Shown one piece after another: positions 10,584 through 24,184 of a stretch of 64,000 nt of DNA. The translations under genes were made by a program, and so were the position numbers. A model generated the notes under the pieces. That model was not told where the DNA came from. It searched no databases and saw nothing but the letters and a program-made list of their open reading frames with translations. The DNA lies in assembly GCA_013399855.1 (NCBI GenBank), contig VXAY01002056.1, forward strand, positions 3,072,970 through 3,136,969. Direction: 5' to 3'. This DNA comes from Oxyruncus cristatus. Lineage: Eukaryota > Chordata > Aves > Passeriformes > Cotingidae. How positions within the stretch are numbered: position 1 is the first letter of the stretch; every line of letters begins with the position of its first letter.

Positions 10584-13500
10584 CTAAGTAATGCTTTAAA
10601 TCAATGCAGCTGACCTAAGGCCTATTACAGGGTGGTTTTTTTTTTTCTCCTTCTCAGAGTGTACAACTATCTGCAAATAAGCTATGAGGTACTTACAAGT
10701 AAAATTACTTATTTTTAGCGTCGGAGTGTTGTTTTTCAAATTGCAGCTGCTGCAGGTTTTTTTTTTTTCTTTCTTTTAAAACATTCGCAGGTCTCAAAGG
10801 TTCACTGAGTGGGGTGTGCATTTTTTAAAGTTAAAACATTTCCCCTTATCAACTTACTTCTGAGTTAGGGCTGAATTTTATTTCTTTTTATGAAGTTGAA
10901 GCTTCCTATTAACAGAAATACAGGTCATAAAGACAGGAGAAGAATTGCTTTCTAGTAATTGGGCCAAAATCTGGTTTCAGTTATTCAGGTGTTGGGTTGC
11001 ATTCATGAGTGAGAGCAGGATTTTTGTCATAGTCCTTTCTCACCTATTTAAAAAACCAAAACAACCCCCCAGGACAAAACAATTCTCCCCCCTCTCTACT
11101 CTACTTTTAACTCCTGTAGATCATTTCTTTGCACTCCCCTAACTCAGGAATACACTGGACTGTACCAGAGACAAACATGAGCAAGTTGCACTGAATCCAG
11201 AGGGAATCCTTGGAAGAACATACCAAGGACAACATTTGACCACATGAATATCACAGTCCCATAGGAAAGGCAGCAGGAAATAAGATGGCTGTAGGGAGAA
11301 GACAGCTAACATATTATTATTGTTGGTTTACTAGTCGTCTTCTACTAATCCTATTTACTATTTGCTAGATAAATGCACAACCCTTAAGGAGAACCTCATT
11401 TACATATAGCTATATGCTGGAGTACATTTAATATTAAGTCCATGGCAGTAACTGAAACCAGGCCAAGATAAAGCCAATGTGACACCAGAATCTGGTCCTA
11501 TCATGAACTGTACACTTGCCTAAATCCCTAGTTTTCTCCAGCCTAACCTTATTTCTCCTGCTAAGCTATTGAACAAGATGGAAATACAGACAGGAGGATT
11601 TAGCTTCATAGAATAGTCTGCCAGATATCTCTGGCAAAAAAACACCGAGGTGTCAGAAGAGTCAACCACCAGTGGTTACTTGCTCCTTCCTTTACAGAGC
11701 ACTGCACCAGTGCCACCTCTGCTCCCTGCAAGGTGCCTCAGGCACTGCCCTCTTGGGAACCCAGGACAGTTACATAGGGATTATCACTAGTCTTGTAAAC
11801 TGTGGGAAAAACTGCCTGAGAAGTCACGGCTAATGTCAAGTTATCTGAGGTAAATCTTAACAGCAGTGTTTTAAAAGCATCTGTTCTGTGATGAGGACAA
11901 AATCTAGCTGCTCTCTCAAGATGATAACTCAAAGCCGAAGGCACACCTTGTTACTAAAATCCTATTTCCTTCTTAATGAAATAAGCAGCGATGTAAGTAA
12001 AAAGGGCTCAACCTGATTGAGAATTCTGCAACAAAGGTGGGAAGAGTGGCTTAAGATTACATAAACTGCCAGAAGCTCTGAATTGACTTCAAAATGATAA
12101 GTGACTAAAACTTGGATGAGTGGAGAGCTCTTCTCCCCTCTAGCCAGTTCCCAGGAAAATCCTATTTACTAGCTAGCTGCCATTTGCCTGTAAGATGATA
12201 ATTCTTATTAAATGGGCTAACTATCCATAGCAAACAATTTAAGACCAATTTGCTTTTTTCTTAATTAATTATCTATTAACAATCTATTATTTCAAGCATT
12301 GTTTTCATTATTCAAGCTTTTTCAATGAATATTTAATGGGAACACATTCATGCCTTGCTCTTTTAAAACTATTCACTATTTCTAATTAGCAATTTGTCAG
12401 TGTTTTACTATCTGTGCACCTTTTAGCAAAACCCAGTGATCTCTACCGTAATGTGATGTCCAAGGCACAGTTCGTATCTACAGGTCGATTTCTAAAGAAA
12501 TACTGGCATATTAACAGTGTTTTCAGGAATTTCAGCTGATTCACAGTTCAAGCTTGTTTGTACAGGGCACTTACCAAGATGTCTCTCGAAGAATGACCGA
12601 AATGGAAACCAGAGGGTGACTTGCATAACTCTTCTTCAAGCACCAAAATCTAATGGAAAACCGGCGTCTTGTGGAAAGAAAGAGCAGCACAAATGTAGAG
12701 AGATGTAGGGCAGTTTGGGAAGTGCTAAAACTACTTCATCAAATACAAGAGTGTTCACAGTTTTGAGAAGAGGTCCAACACATGGAACCGACTATAAACA
12801 AAAAAGCTGCCGCCCTTGACTGATTTTATTTTCTAGGATATTTTTAAAATGGGAATTATAGTCAATCACTGCAATGGAAACTGAGGGGTATAGCACAAAG
12901 TGCAATACAATCCATAGGAAAAGACTTCTGACTTTTACAATTCAATTGTGACCTGAATTTTGGTGTTTGATTAAAAAAAAAAAATTATTCTAAAAAGACT
13001 AACAAGGAACTAATCAAGCACTGACTAAAATGTTTGGAGTATGTTTGGTCTTAGCTCTGTGTTCTCCAGGCAAATGGGTATGTAAATCCTAAATTCCCCA
13101 ACCACACACTGCTGCTTCACACTGTTTCTACCAGAGCCAGCTGCACAATGGAGTTAACCCCCGTGTCCTGCCTGCTTGGCCTGCATTCCAAACACAAAAT
13201 ACACTATGTCCCCTCTTACTTAAATCAGTGCTGGCAAAGATCTTAGCACTAATTTAATGCTTTGCTCGGTTATTGCCTCGGAGAGATGTGCAGATTAAAG
13301 GTTTCACCTCTCAGAAGACACATGAAGCAGTGGTCAGCCCCATGATCAGACTGTTGGGCATTGGGTCACCTTCTAGGGAGAAAAGCCAACAGGAGTAGGA
13401 ACTGCTGTCCAGGACTGAAGGGACACAGGATTTCAGGGAGGTAGGAAGGGAAGGAGGAAACAGACCTTGACAATGAGAAGAACTGATGCCCTGTCAGCAA

Positions 13501-16500
13501 GACAAAGACAGTTGTGGGTTTTGAACAACTTGCAAGTTTGAAGTTTTTTAAAATTTAACAAACCTTACACGTGAAGAGGAAAATAGATTTAAACTTAGTG
13601 TGCTGCAGCATAGGTTTTAAGCACTAGCCAAACTACAAATAGGCCTGCTAAAGGCATGAAGTACTTGATAAGGTTTCCTAAGATCTGTGGAAGGACAGGT
13701 AAGGCACTCCAGTTCTCATCTAAGTAACAGAGAACCCCAAATGTCTTGTTCAGTATTTCCAGGTAGGCTGATTTTGTAGGGTGGCCCGAGCAGATAACAG
13801 TGAGGTATAAAGTGTCCAAAATTGTTTTCCACTAACAGTTTAACCAGAGTTCAAGTGTTTATCCCTGTTTTGCTGTTTACATCCCTTCAGTGCAACTTGA
13901 CAAACTGAACCCAGAAAATCAAGTTCATTGAATACTCTCTGCATTTGCACCTCTGCTTCAGCACTGATTTTCATCTAACTGTTCAGTGCATTACTTTTCT
14001 TCTGTAGCTCGAAATAGCAGTGAAGTAAGCACTGACCATTACAAAATCCTAATATTTAAAGCGGTGTGTATGCCAAATCCAGAGACACATCACCAACACC
14101 AGCACCACTGACCCATCCCAGTGAAACTGTGCCTCTCCACTGAGAGTCACTGGGATTGAGAAACTCTGCCATTAACAATTATGAAAAGACCTGCCCAAAC
14201 AGTAAGTTTCTTTTTAACATTTATTAATGGTTGCTTTATGCCACAACGTATTTGTCTCTGAAAAATTTGATTCTATAACACTTTGCCATCTAATAAAGTT
14301 TGGGTTACATTCTTTTTCAAGACCGGTTTCTCAGCATGAATGGTACCACATTTTACAACATTGTGTAATTATGCATCACACAGCAAAAGCTTTTCAGTGT
14401 ACTGGTGTTGAGGATGTTACTTTAAAATGTGAAACAGAATAAACCAAGGCATTTGATTCAACTTCTGAGCTAATCAGTACAATTGTTCATGTCATATCCT
14501 ATGAATCTCTTTGCTACTGGAGGTAGTCCCACTGATCATTCTCCTACCAAAGCCTTCCCCTGCTTCCAATGATTTCTATAATTGTGTATTTGGATTCTCC
14601 ATTCTTTGTGCAAATCTCTTTGAAGATATCTTAGGATCACCAGAAGGAAATGCTGCCCCTCTTAACTTGTTGATGGCATTAATGTACTTCAGGTATTACT
14701 CTATTCCACTCTTTTGCTTTCCAGTGTTTTAGTTTCCTCCCTTCAACGCTGCTTTGCACTGAGCAAAAGAAACACAACTTTCAGCATATACTCGATGACA
14801 AACAAATACAGCATTTTCTCCCTCCTAATGAAAGCAGTAGCGTTAATCCATTGTTCCCATATGCCATAATGGTGACTTCCCCAGTTTTGTGGTAACTGGG
14901 CCTTTCTGTTAAATGCTTACAGTTTCATTCCAGGGCCTGACAGCATTTACAAAAAATTTCAAATTAAGTTTATGAGATCCTTTCGGAGAATTTTACAGTT
15001 CAGAGTCCTAACGAGTCTAAAATCTGTATCTCCTCTGCAAGCAGTGTTGCTTCTGTACTTTCTCCACTCTCCCCCAGCTTTTCAATAACCACCATCTGCC
15101 CCAATGGAGAGCCTGGAGCATTCAGGTAAACTCTTACGCATTTGGAAACTCACTGGTTGCTCCTGTTGCTTGTTTTGTCTTTTTACCCACTTATAATGTT
15201 TAACTAAATACATTACACCTTTCACCCTTTTGCTTAGTAGCTTTCTATACTTACATTTCAACATGTACAACCAAAGGCTACAAGAAAAGAAATTATAAAG
15301 AGCTTACATAGTGACATTAACGTCTTTAAAATGTTTTGTAAAGCAAAATTCAAACTTCAAGAACAGGGCTTCACAACCCAAATCTGTATTTGTAACTAAC
15401 ACTTGCAAAGAGACCAAAGAAGTACCAAAATTGAAGTTGTGTAACCTCTAGAAATATATTTAAAAACATAGAAGTAGAAACTATATATATATATGCAGTG
15501 AATATTAGGATGAGAATTGTTGCTCCAAAAGTAAGAATCCCAAAACAGTGCTATCCAAAATAAGCATATTTAAAGTGACTTGCCTGAATCAGAAGTTTTA
15601 GACATGCACTAAAGGACTCTTTTTGCTCTCACCTTATCACCCTGGGCTATGAGATAGAAAACTGGCTTAATTACTGGTTCTGTTCTCTGCCTTCCTAAAT
15701 ATTTTAACTGCAATGAAGCATGCAGCTCTGTCTAAATGGATGGGAAAAAACTGCATCATTTTTTATATGAGTGTCCTATGTCTGAGATAGCCACCCAGCC
15801 AGAGACATTGCTCTAAAGAGTGAGATGGGAATGCTGCAGTGAGGACAACACCCAAAAAGGTTCTTGGCAGCTCTGCCCATCTTTCTTTGCAGGGTCAGTC
15901 TGATTTGGGGTGGGCTGGCACAAAAGTGCTAGCAAAGGGTAAGAACCTGCAAACCTTCGGGATAGATGAGAAAGACATTATCAAGTGAAATGTGATTTTC
16001 AAATATCATCTAATAACCAAACAATAACGGGGAGTTGAAGTCTTTCACTGTCAGGAGTTAAGGTAAGAGCTGTATTGGCTACACATTTCCCTTCCTGTAG
16101 AATTCTACTGACTGCCCTCTAATCTTGCAAGTCCTGTGAGGAGTTTAAAACATTTAATTGCTAACTCTATTATTAAAGAATCTACTTTGTCAGACTGCAG
16201 CTCCTAACAACCTTAAGTCTCTTAGAGCAAATCAGTTTTGATACTGATGTTTCTCAGAGGTGCAGCATTTAATCCTCAAATTACAACACAAGTTTTAACA
16301 AGCAGATTCCGCCTGTCACCAAGATTTAGTAATTAACAAAAAAATTCAACCCCCTTCCTAACACTAATGGTTTACCAAAAGAATACCAGTAATTTCAGTT
16401 AAGATATACTGATGAACCAGGCAGAAATACAATGGGGAGACAGACATGTTTATGCTATCTGATTGAAAGGGCTGAGACAGAATTCCAGAGACTTGGTGTT

Positions 16501-17590
16501 GTCATAAGAGGAACAGTCAGGAACCACGACTGTGCCCTCGGGCCAAAGGGTGTGACATCGGGCCAGGGGTGTGTCAAACTCAGAATAAAATGCCTGCCAT
16601 AAAACTGGTAGCCACTCATTCACATTGGTGAAGCAAAGGAGAGTTGGCAATGTGACACCTGAAACAGTAAATGCTCTTTTTTTTTTTTTCCCCAAAGGCG
16701 ACCGAGTCCTACCAGCACAGGAGACCCTTCACCTACTCCGTGGAGCTTTGTATTTATTTTCACAGCCTCCAGCATTTTCCTTCCTTTTCGTTGTGGGTTT
16801 GGGGTTTTTTTTCTGCACTTTTTTTTCCCTGTCCTTTTTGTTCTTTAATACCAGGTAGTGGTTTTTCAACCGTTTAAACTATGGCATATAATAACCGATG
16901 AGTAACATTGCAGTAATACCAGTGGTGGCTTTGTTTCATGGGAGTGTTAGAGTATTAGAGAGATGACTAGGACATGTCTCAGTGGCAGACTGATAAAATG
17001 AAAGATGAATTTTCCCTGCCTACAACTGCTGCCAAGTTTTAATCATAAACATCAAACAGGTTACAGGACACCTTTTCCCAGGCAATAAAATAAATGGCAA
17101 ACATTCTGTATTTTCAAATGAATTTTCAGATAAAGAATTATTGCAAAAAAAATTATTACAGTGTATCTGCTGAAGATTCTTTTCCAAGCTCATAAACTAC
17201 AAATTTCTGACCAAATGGTTGAGTCTAACAACCATACTTGAATTGCTGTTACTCCTAGGACAATTGATGCTTGTTATAGAGGCATATTTACCAGCTCTCC
17301 CACTCTACTCAAGTTTTACGCTTTAACCAAAACTTTTACTCTCAGTTATCTTTTCTCACCAACATCCTCTTCTATTTGACTGGGAGGAAATTTCAGTTCC
17401 TATTTTACAGTGGCATTGAATGAAAACTTCCTTGAAAGGTTCACCCATCCTCCACTTAGTAGGTTGCTTTAAAACTGCCTCTTTTACTAACTCACTCCAG
17501 ACATGTGCCTGTTCTTTCTATGTCTAAAATACGTGTTGAACTCCAAGTTTACCCAGGAGTGAAAGCAGAAGGTATAGCAATGTCCTGGAG
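10584..17590. other. Non-coding stretch
   Basis: Only the 12575 exon candidate stands out. Around 12.24-12.34 kb the sequence is extremely AT-rich with several TAAT/ATTA cores (ttaattaattatc), the sort of text seen in conserved homeodomain-bound enhancers, but I see no proof. A 23-nt splice-bounded segment on the minus strand at 15255-15277 was also noted; it is too short to support. Confidence 0.65.
12575..12649 (-). other. Candidate 75-nt in-frame exon (minus strand)
   Basis: On the minus strand a pyrimidine-biased tract (ctctttctttccacaagacg, then ccggttttccattag) precedes 75 bases ending in CATCTTG|GTAAGTGCC, a strong donor. The exon is exactly 25 codons, open in phase 0, and contains VLEEELCKSPSGFHFGHSSR. 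Its balanced composition and phase 0-0 symmetry are what a cassette exon would show. No family is recognised, and no neighbouring candidate forms a certain chain with it. Confidence 0.22.
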
Positions 17591-17597
17591 TAGCATC

Positions 17598-17831
17598 TCA
17601 CCACCCCCTCCGACCGGGATAGCACATCGATACCAGGATGGTTTGCAGGGAGCTGGTTTTAATGGACAGCTCCCAGGTGACACCAGCCAGTGCTGCTGCA
17701 GCAGCCGCAATATCATACATCCTTGATTGAACTTTGATTAATTTTTCCAGACTTTCAGAGCCTGTGGCAAAAGGATCCACAGCGGTAGCCGCAGCCATTA
17801 ACTCCATCTTTTGTGATTTCTCCTTCTTCAT
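17598..17831 (-). other. Unidentified 77-codon alanine-rich ORF, possible exon or retrocopy fragment
   Basis: The minus-strand ORF starts MKKEKSQKMELMAAATAVDP and continues through LEKLIKVQSRMYDIAAAAAA to a stop after a Cys/Arg/Trp-containing tail. CpGs in the Ala-coding stretch (gctgcggctaccgctg) are uncommon for the neighbourhood. A 16-bp exact direct repeat (CAAAGTTCAATCAAGG on the minus strand) lies inside the ORF at 17721-17736 and just upstream at 17842-17857. The segment looks like part of a real gene, either an exon or a truncated retrocopy, but I cannot name the parent. No poly-A tail is present, which argues against a simple processed pseudogene. Confidence 0.25.
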
Positions 17832-17857
17832 TATGTTTGGGCCTTGATTGAACTTTG
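17721..17857. repeat. 16-bp exact direct repeat, 121-bp spacing
   Basis: The sequence ccttgattgaactttg occurs at 17721-17736 and 17842-17857 with unrelated bases on either side of each copy. A 16-bp match this close is not expected by chance in 64 kb. It could mark a target-site duplication around a 105-bp insert or a local duplication. Confidence 0.8.
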
Positions 17858-18698
17858 TTCCAAGTTAGTAGCTTTTGGCTATGGACAAGGGAGATGAGAC
17901 TTTAGAAATGGAGTGAAGAAGAATAATATGTGAGAAACTTGCAGTAAAAGCTGCCTGAATAGTTGGCTGTAGCTTTGGATATACCTTGATGATGTGAGTG
18001 GCGTTAACAAAATTGTTGGAATTCTGGCTAACACCAGCTTAAACAACTCAAAGCATCACTTTATGTAGTCGTAGTCCAAATGTCTTCCAGAATTTGTGCA
18101 TAGTAGAAGCTAATTTATTATGCTGAAACAATTCAAAGTTGATGCATTCACGTAATGAATAAAATTACCATTTGTGGACAAAGCCAGAACTTCACAGAAG
18201 CACTTGTTAAAGTAAATTAATAGTCTTAGTGGCCTCCAAAGATTATTTACAGAATTCGCTGTTAAATGATGCAAGCAACTATCCCACTATTGGTATGCTC
18301 AATAGGACAACTTTACACTGTAGAGTCAGCCTTGAGTCTGTTACACTATCATATGCAAAAAAGTAGCTTATCAGCAGCTAGGACAGATCATACAGTTCTT
18401 GGAGAAAAAAATACAACTGACAACACTGGAAATATTACACTGAATTTTTCCAAAAGATCCTTTAGTGTTTTCATTACATTTCTCTCTCCCTCACTTTTGG
18501 TCACAGTATGTCCCAATATGTGTCTGGTTTTCCTACTCTTTTTACAGTTAGTGCTTGAATCTACCACTGTGATACATTCCCAGAATCACTTACATCTTGT
18601 TTTATTGCCTACTGCTGGTATTTGCCAATGGTTTATATAGAAATTGTATGCAGAGGTGGCTATAGTGATCCGTAAAAATCTTTGCTCGAACCTAGAAA

Positions 18699-18724
18699 AG
18701 CCCTTTCAAAGCCCCTTTCAAAGC
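18699..18724. repeat. 13-bp tandem duplication
   Basis: Two copies of agccc(c)tttcaa lie head to tail. Confidence 0.75.
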
Positions 18725-18990
18725 TTGAAAACTGAAATTTACTGATGGGGAAAAAAATATTGAATGATTAAGGGTGATTCAAAATCCACCATGAATCAAA
18801 GATATACATGATGTTTCCCTAACATCTGACACAATGGGGCTTTGTCCCTACGAGAGGCCTCTGGGCATTCCTGTGATATAAGCAATAATAGATTTGTCCC
18901 TGTGAAGCTTTGAGTTATTGTGGCACCTCCAATAGAGGCAACGTCTGAAATAATTTAAAACCTGGAAATAAGAGAAACCTTTTAAAAATA

Positions 18991-19047
18991 AAATACATAC
19001 ATACATATACATCTACATACACACACACATATATAAATAAATATAAC
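18991..19047. repeat. (CATA)n/(CA)n/AT simple repeat
   Basis: CATA units pass into CACA and then ATAT/AATA repeats. Confidence 0.9.
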
Positions 19048-21001
19048 TTTTCCTTGCTTTAACCTTTTTATTCATTGCCAAGAAAAGCTGGCTGAGGAAT
19101 CGGCATCTGCCGTGAGCCCTCATTTATTTTCCGACGCTGCCTTGCCCCATTGCCCAGGCAGCCTCCGCACTTCCCCTCCTCTCATCCCCTCACCGCTTTG
19201 CCTTCCTCTGAACCCAGGATACAGAGCAGCCTTCCAGCACAGAGCCCTTCTCTGCTTACAGGCTTTCCAGCCCCTTTCCTCCTCCTGCCAATCCCTGTCT
19301 CACTCAGCTTTCTGACAGGAGACTGCTTACATAGAAAAAACAGAATCCCTCCTCTACCTGGTATTTTTTAGGCAACATTAACAACAGGCTTTTATACTGG
19401 AAATTATCAGCTTAAATGCCTTCAGAGTGGAGCTCAAGCTGTATCTCTCTGGGTGATCTGGACACTAGACTTGGTTAAAGTGGCTGGGATGCTTATCTAG
19501 ACAGCCAGCACCTTTGGGAAGTAAATAACTTGCGGGAATGTTTGAACGTTGCAACAGGTAGAAGCAATTCAAGAAACACAAAGTTGCTGTGAATTAAGTA
19601 TTCTGTTGCTTACTGAGCCCCTTAAGTTTTGGCATCGTCGCTTCTTGAAATGCACTTGAAGAAGCACAAGCCTAGTTTAGGGTGAAACCAGAGCTGCCCT
19701 GTTAATAACTTTGAAGCCCTGGACTGGTTACCAGGGGTTTCCCTCCATTAATACCGTGGTTTAAAATAATAGGGAAGTATGCATAGCATGAAAAGTGGAA
19801 AAGAAGAAAAGTGCTTCAAGACCAACCACTTTTTAGTGGACTTTTGGGAACTCCTTGGAGGAGTGCCAGGGCTAGAACAAGGTGTGAAATCATACAATTA
19901 TAAGAAGGGTGGCAGGTGTAAAACAGAAGTCTCTTATGGAGCAGTGGTCTGGGGTATAATATCTGCAGGAAGCTGACTGCCAGACTGACACAGAAGTGAT
20001 TGAAGAAGGAGGCCTGGCAGGATTACCACAAGGAAGTAACGAGCCTTCAGGTATACTAAACACACACACACAGCTTGTGTGACTTTTCACAAACCACCTT
20101 TTCTCTTTTATGTTGTACTAATGTTAAAGTAAGCCAGGCAGTGGTGGTAAGAAGGAGCCTGAGGCTCCTGGAGAGAAGAGCTGAATGGTCAGTGCCGTGT
20201 GGGATGTAAAGGTGCTGATACTGCAGCAGACCGTGCTGGAGCAGCATGGGGTTAATGGCAGCTCAGGATTACTTTTGATGCCGTTTTCACTGGCTGGGAC
20301 AGGTGTCCCCTCCTGCTGAGGGTCTCTACAAGCTGTAAGACTTCATCCTGCCTTTGCATAGCCAATGTGACTTGTGTCCCTTGCTTGAAGGGAAGCAGGA
20401 CCAAGCCTGTGGCAGTAACTGTGAGACACTTTTATTAGTCCAGCCACATGCTTTGCTCCAAAGCCCCTGGCTTGTCATAAATTTTTCTCTGTTAAACTCT
20501 TCACCCAGATATGGCTCTACCATAAGCTCCTTGTCCAAGAGATTATTAAGAGAATATTCTTTTTGAACTTCTCTTCTGCAAACAGGAGATGCAGCTGGCA
20601 ACCAGCCTCTGTGACTTTCGAGTAAAGGAGCACTAAAACTCTACACTGAATAGACACAAACCTGAATAGGGAAGAAAGGCTAAATTCAACATGAATATTT
20701 AGTGGTATTTTCTTTTGAATCACTCATGCTAAAACGAGGCTGTGATATTGCCAGCATAATCTTTGTTAAAAAACTGTTGCAATTTTAAATAGAAATTAAA
20801 TACCTAGTGTGATCTTTAATTATCTTTAGAGTGAAGAAGGACTACTAAAAAATGCCATTTCTTAATCTGAATATATTCAAATCCTCATCGGTATGAATCA
20901 GTTTAGTTCCAAGAAATGCAATTTATACCAGATTTGTAATAAATTCCATATACTTCTGAGCCCATTCTTTTCAAGTAACTTCAATCCATTTTATTAAAAC
21001 A

Positions 21002-21020
21002 GACAAACAAACAAACAAAC
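21002..21020. repeat. (ACAA)n repeat
   Basis: Four ACAA units are followed by a C-rich stretch. Confidence 0.8.
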
Positions 21021-22486
21021 CCTCCCCTCCCAATAAAACATCACAACCTTCACTGTAAGCATCATCTCCCCTTTACAAACTGGTAAACTTGTGTTTTAAA
21101 GAAAATTATAAAATAAACCTGTGACAGAGACAGCCTGTCATTCAGTCAGTTCTGTGGCTTTATCCTCCTCCCAGGAACAGCACTTTCTCCTGAACTCCAT
21201 TTTAGCAACTGAGTGGCAAATGCTGTTTATAAAACCAGTAGACTACAGGTACAATCCCAGCCTTTACAAACTCTTTCTCTACAGACATGGAAAAAGATGT
21301 CTTTGTGCTGAACCATTGTATTGGCCAGTAAAGAAAAACAGCAGAGCCTTTGCAATACATCTATTTAAAGAAAAAAAAAAAGGCTTCTTTAGAAAGCTCT
21401 AAAACCTCATTTCTAGCCACAGAAATTGTGCATTCTGTTTATCAAGATGCTTTCTCCATACTCCAAACTACATTATCTGGATGACATTCATTGTGCAGCA
21501 TCTGCCTCACAGAATGTGGAACGCGTGTTTACAGGGAAGGAGGGGTGCAAGCTACATTTATACACAGGTTTTATGATGTAAATAAGTTGCTGGAAAGTCA
21601 GCTTGTGACAATGCCAGTATTAGGAGCTTCTTTAGTCTAGTTAGGAACTGCCCTACACAGCCCAGCCATTAGCAATGGAACATGCTGCTGATTTTATGTA
21701 CCAATTAAAGTGTTGCATCGCACTTTCTCCAGTTATAATGACAAAAACTGGCACAATGAGCACAAGTAAACAACAGTTGTGACCAGGAGTACAGCACATA
21801 CCTCAGCTATTGTCTCTCTAGTAAATAAATACAGTTTGAAATATCAAGCATTTACCAAAGATCTGCAGTTTGAAAGTCTCAGGTGACTTATAACCCTCCC
21901 CAGGACTGGAAATCACCAATTGGCCAAGACCTTCCACACCAAGCTCTGCACACTCAGCTAACTTTGAAACGTGGCTGACAAATAAGTGTAAAAAGTAACA
22001 GTAATCTTGGGAAAAGACAGACATCCATAGAAAAGAGCATTTGCTCCTCCCCTCTGAAATGAAACAGTTCTTTACCAGGAAGCACAAGTATCACTCAATC
22101 ACACACGCAGGGAATGCAGAGGGGACACCAGGCCCAGCATCCTGCTGTGCTGCCTTAGGCAACAACACACCCAATTACCAAGGCCAGGACCTGGCACCAA
22201 GCAGTCAGAGCTGCCTAGCAGGAGGGACATTTGCACTGATCTCCTTTTAACTTCTCTATAAGTATTCCAGATTTCTGTTAAAAAAATTAAAATAATTAAA
22301 TTTTTAAAGACAATGAACTTGATTTTCACTTGACAGTAAAGAGATTGGCAAGTTATTTTCCTGTTACAAATTGGAAAAAAAACTATTTGAGCACCGCTTG
22401 GATCAATGCCAAAAATATTTCATTTCAGATTCAGATGGTTTCATTAAATTTAAGCACAAAAGGATTGTTTAATGTTTTTTAAATAC

Positions 22487-22510
22487 TTAAGTGACTTGTG
22501 CGTCACTTAA
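22487..22510. repeat. Inverted repeat, 9-bp arms
   Basis: TTAAGTGAC, a 6-base loop (ttgtgc), and GTCACTTAA form a perfect stem. The cacttaa arms also resemble NKX2-type CACTTAA sites, a possibility only. Confidence 0.6.
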
Positions 22511-23664
22511 ATTTTCACTTTGCAGATGAAACTGCACAAATGATGCCACTGAACCTACCGTTAATAACCAAATGAACAAACCCAAACCATATGAGAGAAA
22601 GGTTTTCTCTACTTGCAAAAAATTCTCTGGCTCCTCAGACAATAAAATCACAGGCCCTACAACAGCACAAGCAGATATTTAAACTATGTCTTACTTTTGC
22701 TATTGAGGAAAAGCATCAAATAGACATTTGGGGGCCTGTGGACAGCAATTAGCTGGGCATACTTTCCTACCCTGTCCCATCTACCACCCAAATCTAACCC
22801 TGGAGAGACCAACTTTAAGAAAACATGCTCTTTTTTCACAGCTCACTCAAATGCTTCTGTCCCTGATTCTGGTGAATATGATTTATCAGGGAAGAAAAGA
22901 AAAAAAAGAACAGAATAAAAGATGGCAGTTCTAGCAAAGTGTACACCTTCCCAAGCGAGAACTAAACTGAATCCATATGGGAACTGAACTGAGACCAGTC
23001 ATCATTACTGAGGTTAAAGCAAGACAGTAATCCACTCCCTCTTTAAAATTATCTGCACTATGTTTTGCAAAATTAATTCGGCTGTGCAATGATCTCATCT
23101 AGAAGAGTGATCGGCCACAGGTTCTCTGTGGAATAATGACGGTTTATATTAGAAAAAGACATTTTTATATCTTTATGTACAGCAACACCAATACACCATT
23201 GGAACAAATGTCATGTGTTTCTTTGTTCATTTATAGAGCCACACAAGTAATTTTAGGCACTTCTGTCAATTACACCTGGACTACCAATGATCTATTAAGA
23301 ACAGGTGAGAACAACAGGAGAGTGAACTTGAAAATGGAACAAGGCAGTTTTTGGTGAACCATTAAATACCTTTGTGCTTATGCTCACTCATTTTACTATC
23401 AGTAAAATACTTTCATCACTTCCATCAATAATATGGTGAGGACACCAGGTTTTTAATGTCTGAAGACAATAACTGACACTGACTACGGAAGTACATTGGA
23501 AAAGGGGCACAAAGCACCGCATAGAAGGAATTACACCTGTGATGTATTTGATTTGCAGATTTCCTTGATTTATTTACTAGGGTTTGTTGTTGTTTGGGAT
23601 TTTTTTTTTTGGAAGTTCACTTTCCTCTCAGCCAAAGTTCTTTTTGGTTTTATCTATGTGCTAA

Positions 23665-23686
23665 AACACACATACACACACACACT
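23665..23686. repeat. (CA)n microsatellite
   Basis: This is an imperfect CA run with one TA interruption. Confidence 0.85.
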
Positions 23687-24184
23687 CCCATTTTAAAATG
23701 AATGGATGTGCTCCAAAGCACACCCCTGGGCGGCTGTTTGTATCCCAGAAAAGCCTGCATTCCTCTGACCTCCCTACTGCATCTGTAAAGCTGCTGGAAG
23801 GGATGGACACCTATTTTGATCTGCAGTGTCACATTAACAGGCACAGGATGTGCAGCCAGGGATCCATTTCTTGGTGCCTGACAAAGACAGGGGACTTTGT
23901 GAAACCATCTGACTATGACTCATTTCAGATTAGCCAGAAGAGATTGGGGTTTTTGGCTGGAGGAGTATTTGGAGGACTGAGCAGGAGCAGTGCCTGCTAT
24001 GCACATGCACTGACTGTTCTTGGCTTGCAGGTTTATATACACAGCAGAGCTCGTCCAGAGAGCTGCCTGTTCATGGCTGGGGAAGAGACCCTGCCGATTC
24101 ACCTTGCCTTGGTCACCTCTGTGCAAGATTAATGCAGTGCATTCCTCTGAGCTGGGCTGAAAGTAGAGCAGGTGCAGAAAAGCA

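Larger units (their letters stand above)
17870..24180. other. Non-coding stretch
   Basis: It contains the simple repeat at 19.0 kb, a C/T-rich patch at 19.13-19.32 kb, the hairpin at 22.49 kb and a CA run at 23.67 kb. The 144-codon plus-strand ORF at 23698-24132 has no recognisable motif and is treated as chance. Confidence 0.65.

Noticed and set aside
18266..18640. 124-codon ORF with a hydrophobic stretch (plus strand)
   Set aside because: The apparent membrane segment arises from T-rich DNA; no other support.
23698..24132. 144-codon ORF on the plus strand
   Set aside because: Composition looks random, no motif, and an opposite-strand ORF overlaps it. Only the CpG cluster just downstream is of interest.
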